Source: Fastidiosipila sanguinis
Lineage (GTDB): Bacteria > Bacillota > Clostridia > Saccharofermentanales > Fastidiosipilaceae
Direction of reading: 5' to 3'
Length of the DNA stretch: 64,000 nt
Assembly (NCBI RefSeq): GCF_002998295.1
Contig: NZ_CP027226.1
Span: 620,001-684,000 of the forward strand
Of this stretch, positions 8,505-17,175 are shown piece by piece (position 1 is the first letter of the stretch; the number at the start of each line of letters is the position of its first letter). A program made the translations under genes and the position numbers. The notes beneath the pieces were generated by a model, which was given only the letters and a program-made list of their open reading frames with translations, was not told where the DNA came from and did not search any database.

Positions 8505-9758
8505 TTATTTAGCGATTGGTTGATCTATTAGATTACCGTCTTTGTCAGTATATATAACTAGATAAGTATCCATATCTGTTGGTGCAAATACATTTGTTGT
8601 TGCCATAAATACGAAACCTTTACCTTCCAACATGTTTTCTTGTGAAGTTTCTATATCAGTTTTTGTTTCATATTGTTTCTTCATTAATGCTTTCATATCA
8701 CCAAGTTTTGATTTAACTTCATCAGGTAATTTTGTAGTAGATTTATCAAATTCATTATAGAAATCATTTAAATCTAACTCATAAGCACCATTTAATCTAA
8801 TAGTGGTTTTATATACTTCATCTTTATTTTTACCGAATAATTCAGTATCTGATAAAGTTGATACCATATAAGTTTTTATAACTCCAGGTTCGAAACTTCC
8901 GTTGTTAAGTCCATCTAGATTATCATTGTTGGATTCACTGCCTTGTGATGAATCTAATTCTACATCAAACATATCCAAACCAGTACTCATTTGGTAAATG
9001 TAATAGGTCAAGCTTTTATCTTGATCGACTAATTCTTTTCCTTTATTTAAATATTCAGATGCTAACTCTATATATGCATCTTTATATTCATTATTTTTTT
9101 CTACAGAAGTTACATTTCCGATTACAAGAAGTTCTTTATCGTCTAAAGTACCCCACTGTACACCTGTAGAAAAGAAGGTTTCAAGATTTTGCTCATATTG
9201 GAAAATTCCGTTATTTAAATCTTTTGAATTCTTAAATTCAGCGATAGCTTTATTACGGAAATCATCAGGATCAATATTTGTTGCACCTTTTATAATATCA
9301 GCTAATTTATTTACGTAGTTTTCAAATGCACTTTCGCTATTTTCTAAATTGTTTGTATAGGATATGTTAAATTTATTGTCAACAAACTTAGAATGAGCTA
9401 CTTCTACTCCATTAGGTCTACTAAAAACTTGATTAATATCCTGTGGCTCTTCTACGACTAAACTACTATTTTTATAATTTAGATCTGAATTGTATTTTTC
9501 AAATAAATTAGCTATGTTTGTAATTATATTTTTTGATGTTTCATCATCTTGTTCTTTGTCATTACTGTTCTCACTAGATTCATTAGTAGACTCTTGAGTA
9601 TCAGTATTTGCAGTTTCTTTACTTGGTTCTTCAGTAGAACTTTGTGTTTCTTGATTACTTGTTTGCTTAGAGTCAGGATTATTTTTCCCTTGACATCCTA
9701 CTAGGACAAAAATTAAAGCAAGAAAAATTGCCAGACTTTTTAATTTAGTTTCTTTCAT
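8505..9758 (-). CDS. Lipoprotein of unknown function
   Basis: The 417-residue precursor has a lipoprotein signal: KLK, a hydrophobic stretch, then LVGC with the lipidated Cys at residue 22. Residues about 25-80 are a flexible linker made largely of Ser, Thr, Asn, Gln, Glu and Asp. The rest is a soluble extracellular domain with alternating hydrophobic and charged segments and a FMATTNVFAPTDMDTYLV region before the C-terminus (YTDKDGNLIDQPIAK). I do not recognise the family. The gene is monocistronic, divergent from the lipoprotein gene at 10073, with a clear terminator. Confidence 0.8.
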   Translation of the reverse strand: MKETKLKSLAIFLALIFVLVGCQGKNNPDSKQTSNQETQSSTEEPSKETANTDTQESTNESSENSNDKEQDDETSKNIITNIANLFEKYNSDLNYKNSSLVVEEPQDINQVFSRPNGVEVAHSKFVDNKFNISYTNNLENSESAFENYVNKLADIIKGATNIDPDDFRNKAIAEFKNSKDLNNGIFQYEQNLETFFSTGVQWGTLDDKELLVIGNVTSVEKNNEYKDAYIELASEYLNKGKELVDQDKSLTYYIYQMSTGLDMFDVELDSSQGSESNNDNLDGLNNGSFEPGVIKTYMVSTLSDTELFGKNKDEVYKTTIRLNGAYELDLNDFYNEFDKSTTKLPDEVKSKLGDMKALMKKQYETKTDIETSQENMLEGKGFVFMATTNVFAPTDMDTYLVIYTDKDGNLIDQPIAK

Positions 9759-9968
9759 ATTTACACCTTTAACCTTTTGTTTTTTTACAAAAAAAGTTTT
9801 GTAAAATTATTATAACAATATGAAAAAATACCTATATTAAAATTGTGTTGGAATTATGTAAAAATTACGTATTTCTTACATTTTCTTAATCTCATTTTTA
9901 CCCTATTAAAACTGATTTTGAATATAATGAAAATATGTATAAGTTTCAATAATAAATACAAACTGTAC

Positions 9969-9989
9969 TTTCTGTACAGTGTACAGAAA
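9969..9989. promoter_or_regulatory. 21-bp palindrome in the divergent lipoprotein spacer
   Basis: TTTCTGTACA-G-TGTACAGAAA is a perfect 10-bp palindrome around one base. A further partial copy of the half-site (CTGTAC) stands just before it at 9963-9968. It lies in the 314-bp gene-free spacer 9759-10072, 83 bp before the gene at 10073. It looks like a repressor operator. The rest of the spacer is AT-rich with a TATAAT at about 9920, and I see no gene in it. Confidence 0.5.
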
Positions 9990-10072
9990 AAATACTTACT
10001 CGGAAAAGTATTAAAAGTAATATTCGCAAAAGATTTAATTATTAAACAAACACTTGATTTTAAGGAGAGAAA

Positions 10073-10915
10073 ATGAAAAAGAATTTTTGTTTGATACTAC
10101 TTGTGGGTATAACTGTATTTATATCATCTTGTCAGTATATTGAAAAAGCTGTAGATGATACCTTTTCTACCCTGCCACAAAAAGCAATTTCTGATGAAGA
10201 TAATGATGATAAAAATTTTTTAAATTATTTAAAAGATGTCTTTATAGATAAGAGTAATGAGAGAGTATTTATTACAGATATCTTTAAAGATGCTGAGAAA
10301 AAAATGGGGTATAAATTCCCTACTTCTCTAAAAAGTCATTTTAGAAGATATCTTACAGAAAATGATATTCATCGTTATTTATCAAAAGAAGAAGTACTAG
10401 AAATCGCTAAAGAATACGACCAAAATAATTTTTTATTAAATACTAAAAAGCGAGATGAAGTAATGGAGAAATTGTTTGAATTAGTCGGTACTAGAGATTT
10501 TTATATTTATCAAACAAGATTTAGAATTCATGATACTAGTATATATATTTATATTGTAAATCCTAACAATCCTGAGCAGGTTGATTTATATTATTATAAT
10601 TTAAGCATAGGAAATTGGATTGTAAATCCTGAAAAACTTTCTGCTGATACTGATCCTATGAAAGATTCACTTTTATTTTCAGATATAAATTATGATGCTT
10701 TTGAAAAAATTATAGATACAGGAAAAGAAGTCTTAAAAGAAATGGGTGATTATAGAGAATATAATATTATGAATCAGGACCTTGGAATTGACAGCATAAG
10801 TACTCACTTAGATGGAGAAGATATAATTTTTAAAACAAAGGTTAAAGGCATAAGAGAAGATTATAATTTGACTTTTGATAAAGATGGCAATCTAATCGAG
10901 AAAGATAGGGCTTAA
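10073..10915 (+). CDS. Lipoprotein of unknown function
   Basis: This is a 280-residue precursor with a lipobox (VFISSC, Cys at 20) after a hydrophobic signal. The mature part is a charged soluble domain. Its C-terminal segment LTFDKDGNLIEKDRA resembles the end of the lipoprotein at 8505 (YTDKDGNLIDQPIAK), which hints at a shared fold or motif rather than proven homology. An AAGGAG site lies ahead of the ATG. It is followed after 4 nt by the membrane protein at 10920, so the two form an operon. Function unknown. Confidence 0.8.
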   Translation: MKKNFCLILLVGITVFISSCQYIEKAVDDTFSTLPQKAISDEDNDDKNFLNYLKDVFIDKSNERVFITDIFKDAEKKMGYKFPTSLKSHFRRYLTENDIHRYLSKEEVLEIAKEYDQNNFLLNTKKRDEVMEKLFELVGTRDFYIYQTRFRIHDTSIYIYIVNPNNPEQVDLYYYNLSIGNWIVNPEKLSADTDPMKDSLLFSDINYDAFEKIIDTGKEVLKEMGDYREYNIMNQDLGIDSISTHLDGEDIIFKTKVKGIREDYNLTFDKDGNLIEKDRA

Positions 10916-10919
10916 CATT

Positions 10920-11873
10920 ATGTTGGTTTTAATATTGTTTTTTATGTACGTTTTTCCAATATTCTTTATTTCAGTTCCAAGCATTAGAACAACTCCTATA
11001 ATTGCAACAATTCTCTTAGTCGTAGGAATAGTTTTTTGGTCAATACAATCTTATTTGATTTCAAAATTTATAACAAATCCTAAGAAAATGGCAAGAAACC
11101 ATCAAAGAGTTCGAGATACAGGAAAACTAACTCAAGCTGAAATATTGGATAGTCAAAATATTGGTAGTCAAGATGGATATCCTTTGAAAAATTTATTAAT
11201 TATATTTACAAATCTCGCCGGTAGTCAAATAAAAGCAAATATTCAGCTTGTAGATTCTAAAGAATATGAAAAAAGATTTGAAGCAGGTAAAACTGTAGAA
11301 TTGAAATTAAATCAGACAGGCTCTGATCCTGCATTCACATTTGGAGAAGGAGAATATATTACGAAATCTAGGCCTTGGGCTTGGGTATGGCTATTTTTTA
11401 ATATCATATATATGATAGTCCTTTTCCTAGTCACTTATTATTTCCAAAATGACGGATATGGATGGAGATTTCTAAATCCATTCACCTCCTGGTTATGGGC
11501 TCCTCTTTCAGGGATTTTTATCTTAAAAAGTATTCTTCCATCAACCGTCGAACAAGATATAATAAGTCAATACCATGAGAATTCATCTTCTAATTCGAGA
11601 AAAGATTTCGGGGAACTCTTATTACGTGGTAAATCCACTGAAGGGAAAATCCTAAGTTATGCTCAAACTGGTGTTTATATTAATGAACAACCTCAATTGA
11701 GATTTAAAATCAGTTTTATGGATGATAGTGGGAATACTTTAACTAAAGAAATTAAGATAGTTGTTTCTTTAACTGAAATGCATCAAGTTAAATTAGGATT
11801 AGTCGAGGTCCTCTACCTCCCTAGCAATACTGATATATTTATGATTAAATTTCTTGAAGAATTTAAAATATAA
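10920..11873 (+). CDS. Membrane protein with two repeated beta domains
   Basis: This 317-residue protein of unknown function has two hydrophobic segments near the N-terminus (about 1-22 and 26-50) and two in the middle (about 155-175 and 185-205). Each pair is followed by a similar soluble domain: GKLTQAEILDSQNIGS...VELKLNQTGSDPAF (about 72-140) and GKSTEGKILSYAQTGVYINE...VEVLYLPSNTDIF (about 235-310). This pattern, including TGVYINEQPQLRFKI, resembles DUF3592-like periplasmic or cell-surface domains. It is probably made together with the lipoprotein just upstream. Confidence 0.7.
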   Translation: MLVLILFFMYVFPIFFISVPSIRTTPIIATILLVVGIVFWSIQSYLISKFITNPKKMARNHQRVRDTGKLTQAEILDSQNIGSQDGYPLKNLLIIFTNLAGSQIKANIQLVDSKEYEKRFEAGKTVELKLNQTGSDPAFTFGEGEYITKSRPWAWVWLFFNIIYMIVLFLVTYYFQNDGYGWRFLNPFTSWLWAPLSGIFILKSILPSTVEQDIISQYHENSSSNSRKDFGELLLRGKSTEGKILSYAQTGVYINEQPQLRFKISFMDDSGNTLTKEIKIVVSLTEMHQVKLGLVEVLYLPSNTDIFMIKFLEEFKI

Positions 11874-11885
11874 TTAAAGATTAAC

Positions 11886-11922
11886 AAAATCCCTCTCGTA
11901 ATATGAAAGGGATTTTATTTTT
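11886..11922 (+). terminator. Terminator of the 10073-11873 operon
   Basis: AAAATCCCT at 11886-11894 pairs with AGGGATTTT at 11908-11916, followed by ATTTTT. It also lies between convergent genes and could act on the minus strand. Confidence 0.85.
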
Positions 11923-11957
11923 GTACTGTATCTAATTATTATAAAACAAACTTTTAT

Positions 11958-12359
11958 CTAACTTTCATGCAGGTATATTTTTATGTTTATTTTATGCCAC
12001 TTACCTAGTAATTCTTTTTCAACCACTCTAGCAAAAAGAACTTTTCCTGCATCCATTAGTCTAGAAAAAATAATATTGTCTTGTCGTGGAACATAACCGA
12101 TTTTTTCTTGTGCTAAAGTTTCTATACGAATAGCTTGTGGATCAATTTCATTGTCTGGTTCACGATAAAAAACCAGTCGGTCATCTTCCTTTAATTTCTC
12201 TACTACAGATTCAATATTCTCAATAAAACTTGTCCCTGCTACATGACTATCAAAAAGATAAATATCTCTTTCATAAGGTTTTGGTAAATCTAATCCAGTT
12301 TTTTGGTTTATCAAATACTCTATTAAATTCTCTTGCTCTTTTTTTACTAATTCATTCAT
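11958..12359 (-). CDS. HIRAN domain protein
   Basis: This 133-residue cytoplasmic protein consists of a short N-terminal helix and a HIRAN domain at about residues 35-120. Visible hallmarks are SHVAGTSFIEN at the first strand, RLVFYREPDNEIDPQAIRIE, and EKIGYVPRQDNIIFSRLMDAG. HIRAN domains bind DNA ends or damaged DNA when fused to SNF2 helicases or nucleases; stand-alone bacterial ones are little studied. The gene overlaps the end of the upstream J-domain gene by 8 bp, so the two are translationally coupled and probably act together. Confidence 0.88.
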   Translation of the reverse strand: MNELVKKEQENLIEYLINQKTGLDLPKPYERDIYLFDSHVAGTSFIENIESVVEKLKEDDRLVFYREPDNEIDPQAIRIETLAQEKIGYVPRQDNIIFSRLMDAGKVLFARVVEKELLGKWHKINIKIYLHES

Positions 12360-13161
12360 GTTTCCTACCTAACAAATCATTTATATATTCTTCTTGTGTC
12401 TTTACGGCTTCTTCATAGCTGCCTAAAATATCTTCCAATTCATTCTTTTTATTGGTTCTTTTATCATCATCTTCTAGTAAAGGTTTCCAAGTGTATGGAG
12501 GGGTCGATTTAACCAATTCAATGTTTGTTTTAATTTCTTCTACCAAATCTTCTAGTCTTTTTACCTCATCTTTCAATTTGTTTGTAGGTATGGAATCCAA
12601 ATCATCAATACTTCCACTGGTGACTATATCGTTTATTATCTGTATGGTAGTTAAATCTCCATGTTCATATGCTTCAGTAGCCTTATAAAATAGTTCCTGT
12701 TGTTCTTCAGTAATTGAGGGATTAATATCTGGGTGTATTATTTTAACAATTCCTTTGTATAGCTTTTTTATAGTCTTAGAATCTTCATCAGATAAGGCCT
12801 CTAACTCAGCTCGTTTTAAGGCATCATTCATTTCATTAATCTTTTCATTTAACTTCTTTTTATATTCAACAAATTCTTCATCAAGTTGGTTTTCAATTTC
12901 ATCCATTTCTATTTTTTCTTGACGATTCTTCTTTGCTTGAATTAATTCTCTTTTTCTACGCAAACGTAGATATTCGCAATATGCTTTGTATATTCTATAT
13001 TCGAGGCTGCCAAACTTAAGCAAATATTCAGCTTTTAAATTTTCACAGACTACGAATTTAAGATGGTCTCTTTCAAATATTAATTCTTCTAGAACATTTT
13101 TCAATTCTTTAATTCTATCCTTGGCTTTTTTATACTCTTGAAACTCAATAATTTGACCCAT
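12352..13161 (-). CDS. Coiled-coil protein with J-domain-like segment
   Basis: The 269-residue protein starts at the ATG 5 nt after a GGAGG site (MGQIIEFQEYKKAKD). Residues about 10-130 are highly charged helix and coiled coil. Around residues 137-180 lies a J-like segment with the HPD tripeptide (KGIVKIIHPDINPS) and a following helix (ELFYKATEAYEHGD), as in DnaK-stimulating co-chaperones. A second coiled coil follows. The HPD motif suggests recruitment of Hsp70. It overlaps the downstream HIRAN gene, implying a two-protein system. The client is unknown. Confidence 0.8.
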   Translation of the reverse strand: MGQIIEFQEYKKAKDRIKELKNVLEELIFERDHLKFVVCENLKAEYLLKFGSLEYRIYKAYCEYLRLRRKRELIQAKKNRQEKIEMDEIENQLDEEFVEYKKKLNEKINEMNDALKRAELEALSDEDSKTIKKLYKGIVKIIHPDINPSITEEQQELFYKATEAYEHGDLTTIQIINDIVTSGSIDDLDSIPTNKLKDEVKRLEDLVEEIKTNIELVKSTPPYTWKPLLEDDDKRTNKKNELEDILGSYEEAVKTQEEYINDLLGRKHE

Positions 13162-13215
13162 GACAGCCTCCAAACTCAATATAAATTAATTATATAATTC
13201 GAAATAAAATCATAA

Positions 13216-14127
13216 CTATCCTCTTTTGTGACCTTTCCTTACATCAACAATCGTCAAGGACATTGTCATTACAAATAATAGAATAGCAAAAGCGCCATAT
13301 AAAGGTACTGCTTGCATAATCCCTAGTTTAAATAAACCAGCTATACAATAAGCGTACATAGCAAACCAAAATATAATAATAGTCCAGTCCTTCTTCTGAC
13401 TTATAATAATGTGTTTTCTTTGATTGATTAAGCTTAATACAAGTTTTAGTAATACAAAAATCCACAATGTTACAAAAGCAACAAAGGCAAACCACTCATC
13501 AGTAATTTCATTTAAGAATAAAGAAATATAACTACAGATTCCTACAAAAGCTACACCACCAAGTCCTATCAGTATTGATCTTATGACGTTCAATCTTGTT
13601 TTAGTTTTATCTTTTTCGCAGCTTCTTAAAGTCATATAAACTATTGCAGGCACTTCAAACATATAACCCAAAAAGTTTACCCAGATTACGCTCATGAACA
13701 TATGGTGATTGATATCTAAATTAATTGGACGACCGTCCCATACCCAGAAACCACCATCTAATCTAATCGCAATCACATCGAGAAGTAAATCCATGCTGAC
13801 TATTAGCCATCCGGATACTAAGGCTGTCATTATATTGCTTAGTCTAAATTTCTTAGCTATTCTCAAAGCACAGACGGTTATTCCACCCCACATGAGGCCA
13901 CCAAAGAATGGGAATTGATATGGAGCAACACCAATGCTTATAAAAAAGTCATCACTGTAATAGTAAATATCTGTAAGTCTAACGGCCAAAAGTTCTAAAG
14001 CAAATCCTGCCAAAGCTCCAGAAATTAGCAGACCTAATTCTCGATATTTTTTGTTCTTAAGAATATCTATAAGCAAGATAGAAACGATAAAATAACATAT
14101 TATTTCAAAACTATTTATCCAGTTCAT
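13216..14127 (-). CDS. Polytopic membrane protein, carotenoid-biosynthesis-like
   Basis: This 303-residue protein has about eight membrane helices. The pattern GALAGFALELLAVRLTDIYY, FFGGLMWGG, and SMDLLLDVIAIRLDGGFWVW resembles the DUF422/CruF-like carotenoid biosynthesis membrane family, in which acidic residues in the helices are conserved. No other carotenoid genes are present in the window, so this remains a family resemblance only. It stands 54 nt after the J-domain gene's start, on the same strand. Confidence 0.5.
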   Translation of the reverse strand: MNWINSFEIICYFIVSILLIDILKNKKYRELGLLISGALAGFALELLAVRLTDIYYYSDDFFISIGVAPYQFPFFGGLMWGGITVCALRIAKKFRLSNIMTALVSGWLIVSMDLLLDVIAIRLDGGFWVWDGRPINLDINHHMFMSVIWVNFLGYMFEVPAIVYMTLRSCEKDKTKTRLNVIRSILIGLGGVAFVGICSYISLFLNEITDEWFAFVAFVTLWIFVLLKLVLSLINQRKHIIISQKKDWTIIIFWFAMYAYCIAGLFKLGIMQAVPLYGAFAILLFVMTMSLTIVDVRKGHKRG

Positions 14128-14213
14128 ACTGTGCTCCTAGATCCTATCTCACTTGTAGCTTATTATCCTCTCTACTCTATCTCTATTAAAATTATGTGAT
14201 TAAAAGTCTTATC

Positions 14214-15407
14214 TTAATTTTGGGAAGCTTTGCTGTTCTTTCTTCTGTCAATAAATCTTTTACCTGAAATATAAGATATATAGGAAGATATTGTTATTGT
14301 AATTAATAATGTTAATGTAATGGAACCTTTATCAAATGTAGATAAAGTAGCTGGTCCTGTTAAAGCAACAAATCCAACATTGTTTACATTGAAATAGAAT
14401 AGATACATAATTAGATTGAAAATTATAAAGTAAATCAAAGATTTTTGAAAACTTATAACTTCAACTCTTTTAGCATATATAACAGGCCTTGCAATGTAAT
14501 AAAGAATAGATAATACAAGGGTTAAGGTTAATTGATTCATAATTGTAAAGTTGCCAGAACTATTAACAAGGGGCTCGAGATAAACATTTTTAATTTCACC
14601 AGGTAAGCTCAAGTTAACTATTATGAAGTGTTTGATAAACATAAATATAGCCATTAATAATGAGATTGATATAAATGATAACAAGATATATTTTTTGCTT
14701 TCGTCATGTGAGTTTTGTTCTTCATTATTTGAACTATTAGTTTTTCTTTTCCTAACATAGAAATATGCAATTGCGCCTAAGAATAATTCTAGTAAGAGTG
14801 CATTAAACCATGCTATGAAATGAATATTTTTACCAAAATATCCTCCTATACCTAGTAATAATCCTTCTTTCCTTAAATCATAGCAAGTGTCCGATCTACT
14901 GTCTTCAATTTGATTAGAAACAGCATGTGTAAGTGCATCTAAAGTGTTAATTTCTTTTTGCTTTTCTGCCGGTAAATCTTCGTTAATTTTATTCAAAATA
15001 GCAAAATACTCTTTACGAGATTCTTCTACTTGTGTTCTTAATTCATTTAATTTTTGTTCATCTTGAGTATTGCTCATAAGTAAGCCCTGTAACTCAGTTG
15101 AAAGAGTAATATATTTTTGCAGAGCTTCCAGCAGATCATTATCCTCGTATCCTTTGATCTCTACAATTTTATTATTGATATCTTTAAGAATATCTTGGTA
15201 ATTCATACCATAATATTGTTCTTTCAACTCTTCAACAGAATCTGCATATTCAACATCATTAATGCGGTAATATGATTTAATCGGTTTATATCCAATTATA
15301 AAGCTAGATAGCAAAGATATAATTATATAAGCTATAAAAATATAAATAACTTTATAATCAAAAAGCATTGACTTAAATTCTTCTAAAAAAGATTTTTGAT
15401 TTTTCAT
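14214..15407 (-). CDS. Membrane protein with large extracytoplasmic loop
   Basis: The 397-residue protein starts at the ATG after AAGGAAG (MKNQKSFLEEF). One N-terminal membrane helix (about 20-45) is followed by about 130 mostly helical, charged residues probably outside the membrane, then five or six further helices, the first of which (about residue 210) leads into a KRK cytoplasmic stretch. No family recognised. The layout (single helix, extracytoplasmic coiled domain, helix bundle) is like a transporter or sensor subunit, but no catalytic motif is seen. Confidence 0.7.
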   Translation of the reverse strand: MKNQKSFLEEFKSMLFDYKVIYIFIAYIIISLLSSFIIGYKPIKSYYRINDVEYADSVEELKEQYYGMNYQDILKDINNKIVEIKGYEDNDLLEALQKYITLSTELQGLLMSNTQDEQKLNELRTQVEESRKEYFAILNKINEDLPAEKQKEINTLDALTHAVSNQIEDSRSDTCYDLRKEGLLLGIGGYFGKNIHFIAWFNALLLELFLGAIAYFYVRKRKTNSSNNEEQNSHDESKKYILLSFISISLLMAIFMFIKHFIIVNLSLPGEIKNVYLEPLVNSSGNFTIMNQLTLTLVLSILYYIARPVIYAKRVEVISFQKSLIYFIIFNLIMYLFYFNVNNVGFVALTGPATLSTFDKGSITLTLLITITISSYISYISGKRFIDRRKNSKASQN

Positions 15408-15624
15408 ATCTGACTTCCTTAGCATATTTAATAATTATCTCAGAGATTTTACTCTCATAAGTTAAGGACGATTAGGTATATTTATATCGTAATTATATCA
15501 TGCAAATGTCATGCAATTGCTAAAAAAGTTTTAAAGTAATATGAAAATAAGATGAGTTAAATAAGTAAAATCATTTATAAAAAAATAAATATTTTTCGGA
15601 AAACCTTGAGCCTAAATCGTATTC

Positions 15625-15906
15625 TTACTCCTTATCTCTAAAAAGAGAAATAGAGTTAATCACAATAGATAAAATAACACAGAACCATAATGCTTTACTC
15701 ATTGTTGGCATTATATCCATAAGCCCGCCCCAATCTTCCTTGGCAACTCTCATTGCAGCGTCACTATAAAATGCACATACAGTCAAAGCTGTTAAGGATA
15801 GACTAATGAATCCAAAGCATTTAGCTTTCTTATTGCTATTATTAAATGTCCAAATTATGTTTAAAACGGTAAAGATAATTGCACTTAATCCAAATATTAA
15901 CCACAT
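15625..15906 (-). CDS. Small membrane protein of unknown function
   Basis: This 93-residue protein has three hydrophobic segments (about 2-20, 30-50 and 70-88) separated by a conserved-looking DAAMRVAKEDWGGLMDIMPT loop. Small proteins of this layout occur widely in Bacillota without known function. No clear partner gene. Confidence 0.7.
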   Translation of the reverse strand: MWLIFGLSAIIFTVLNIIWTFNNSNKKAKCFGFISLSLTALTVCAFYSDAAMRVAKEDWGGLMDIMPTMSKALWFCVILSIVINSISLFRDKE

Positions 15907-15993
15907 GTTATTGTCTTTCTTATTTTAAGCAGTTTTTAATCTGAGTGCGACACCATAAAGCATTAAGGTGTTGAAATTAACTTTATACAACAA

Positions 15994-16104
15994 TTAATCA
16001 TTCTCTTTACTTAGTAATGCAACTGCTTCCACGTGTCTCGAGTCGACACTATAGATAAAAAGTCCATTTTTCGTTTTCCCAAACATATCATAGGGGTTTT
16101 TATA
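15994..16104 (-). pseudogene. C-terminal gene remnant ending HVEAVALLSK
   Basis: A 36-codon open stretch without a start reads ...GLFIYSVDSRHVEAVALLSKEND and stops. The tail HVExVxLLSK is shared by two unrelated families, RNA m5U methyltransferases (RlmD/TrmA) and large serine recombinases. An in-frame TAG cuts it upstream. It is the end of a decayed gene. It lies in the 483-bp gap 15907-16389 with the fragment at 16167. Confidence 0.5.
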
Positions 16105-16166
16105 CTAGTACGTATTCAGAAACATATTAAGTTTTATGTTTTTCTATATACCCCACACTATTAAAT

Positions 16167-16370
16167 CTATTCTAAGTTTACGACAAATGGATATTTCAAC
16201 TCCATTATTAATTCAATTTCTTTGTAATATTTTTCCACTAATTTATCATTTACATATCCAAACGTGTTTTGAAAACGAGAAAATTTAAATCTTTCTTTGA
16301 ACGACTTACGAGTGTTATCTCTTAATACCGACTCGTATATACTAAAATTAAATTCTATAGGTCGTGACAG
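16167..16370 (-). pseudogene. Gene remnant, 67 codons without a start
   Basis: The minus strand is open for 67 codons (SRPIEFNFSIYESVLRDNTR ... KLVEKYYKEIELIMELKYPF) between a TAA at 16371-16373 and a TAG at 16167-16169. No ATG or ribosome site precedes it. Its composition looks coding. I do not recognise it. With the fragment at 15994 it shows that at least one gene decayed here. Confidence 0.45.
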
Positions 16371-16389
16371 TTAAATATACTGGATTTTA

Positions 16390-16944
16390 TTAGTCAAGAT
16401 ATTCTCCATTATTTATTTTCTCTAGTTGGTTAATTAGCTTAGGAAATTTAGAAATTAATTTATCAGGTATCTTCCCATCTAAAACTTCAAACCTAACTAT
16501 TCTATCAAGAATATGATTAGAAATCATACTTTTATATTCTTTTGAACTTTTATAAAGATTAAGAATAATATTACCTGCTTTAACTTCATCCATTAAATAA
16601 CCATATAAATTATCAATTTTTATTTCTCTAACTACTACTGTTTGATGTTCTGAAACTAATTCTGGTTCCCAACCTGTCATGCCTTTCATAAAGCCTTCAT
16701 CATCTAACTCATATATTGAGCAACTTTTATTACTGTAAATTTCTTTGAAGGCATCTTTATAGCATTCATAAACAGCTGGTTTGCCATCTATCTCATCTAA
16801 TATAAAATCAAAATCATCTTTTTTAGCACCAAATAATAGGGCTGTATCAATATTTTCAATAGCATAAACATAAGGAATTTTATGTGTAGATTTTCTAGGT
16901 TCTATAATTTTTAAATCACTTGTTTTAGATACATGATACAACAT
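16390..16944 (-). CDS. Uncharacterized protein, 184 aa
   Basis: The protein begins MLYHVSKTSDLKIIEPRKST and continues HKIPYVYAIENIDTALLFGA, a pattern (HxS...L.P..S.H....VYA......A..F) found in a widespread Bacillota family of unknown function and loosely like the start of ADP-ribosyl-transfer folds. I cannot confirm catalytic residues. There is no signal peptide or membrane segment. It stands alone beside decayed genes, with about 230 bp of empty sequence upstream. Confidence 0.6.
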   Translation of the reverse strand: MLYHVSKTSDLKIIEPRKSTHKIPYVYAIENIDTALLFGAKKDDFDFILDEIDGKPAVYECYKDAFKEIYSNKSCSIYELDDEGFMKGMTGWEPELVSEHQTVVVREIKIDNLYGYLMDEVKAGNIILNLYKSSKEYKSMISNHILDRIVRFEVLDGKIPDKLISKFPKLINQLEKINNGEYLD

Positions 16945-17175
16945 ATTTTTACCTCCACAAATTTATGCTACCTTAATTAATTTATTTTGTTTCTAATAAT
17001 TAATTTTTATTTTCTCAAGACTTATCAATACCTTCGTATTTTTTATATTAAAACTTACTTTTAAAGTATTCAATCTAACTAACAATGCCTAGAAGAATTG
17101 ATTCAATAATCTAAGTAATGTTTGTATTTCAAAATTTATTAGCTCTATCCCACCATCTTGACTGCTCGCTACAAC

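Noticed and set aside
9843..10076. 77-aa plus-strand ORF in the lipoprotein spacer
   Set aside because: AT-rich spacer translation without ribosome site, covering the palindrome and ending in the next gene's start.
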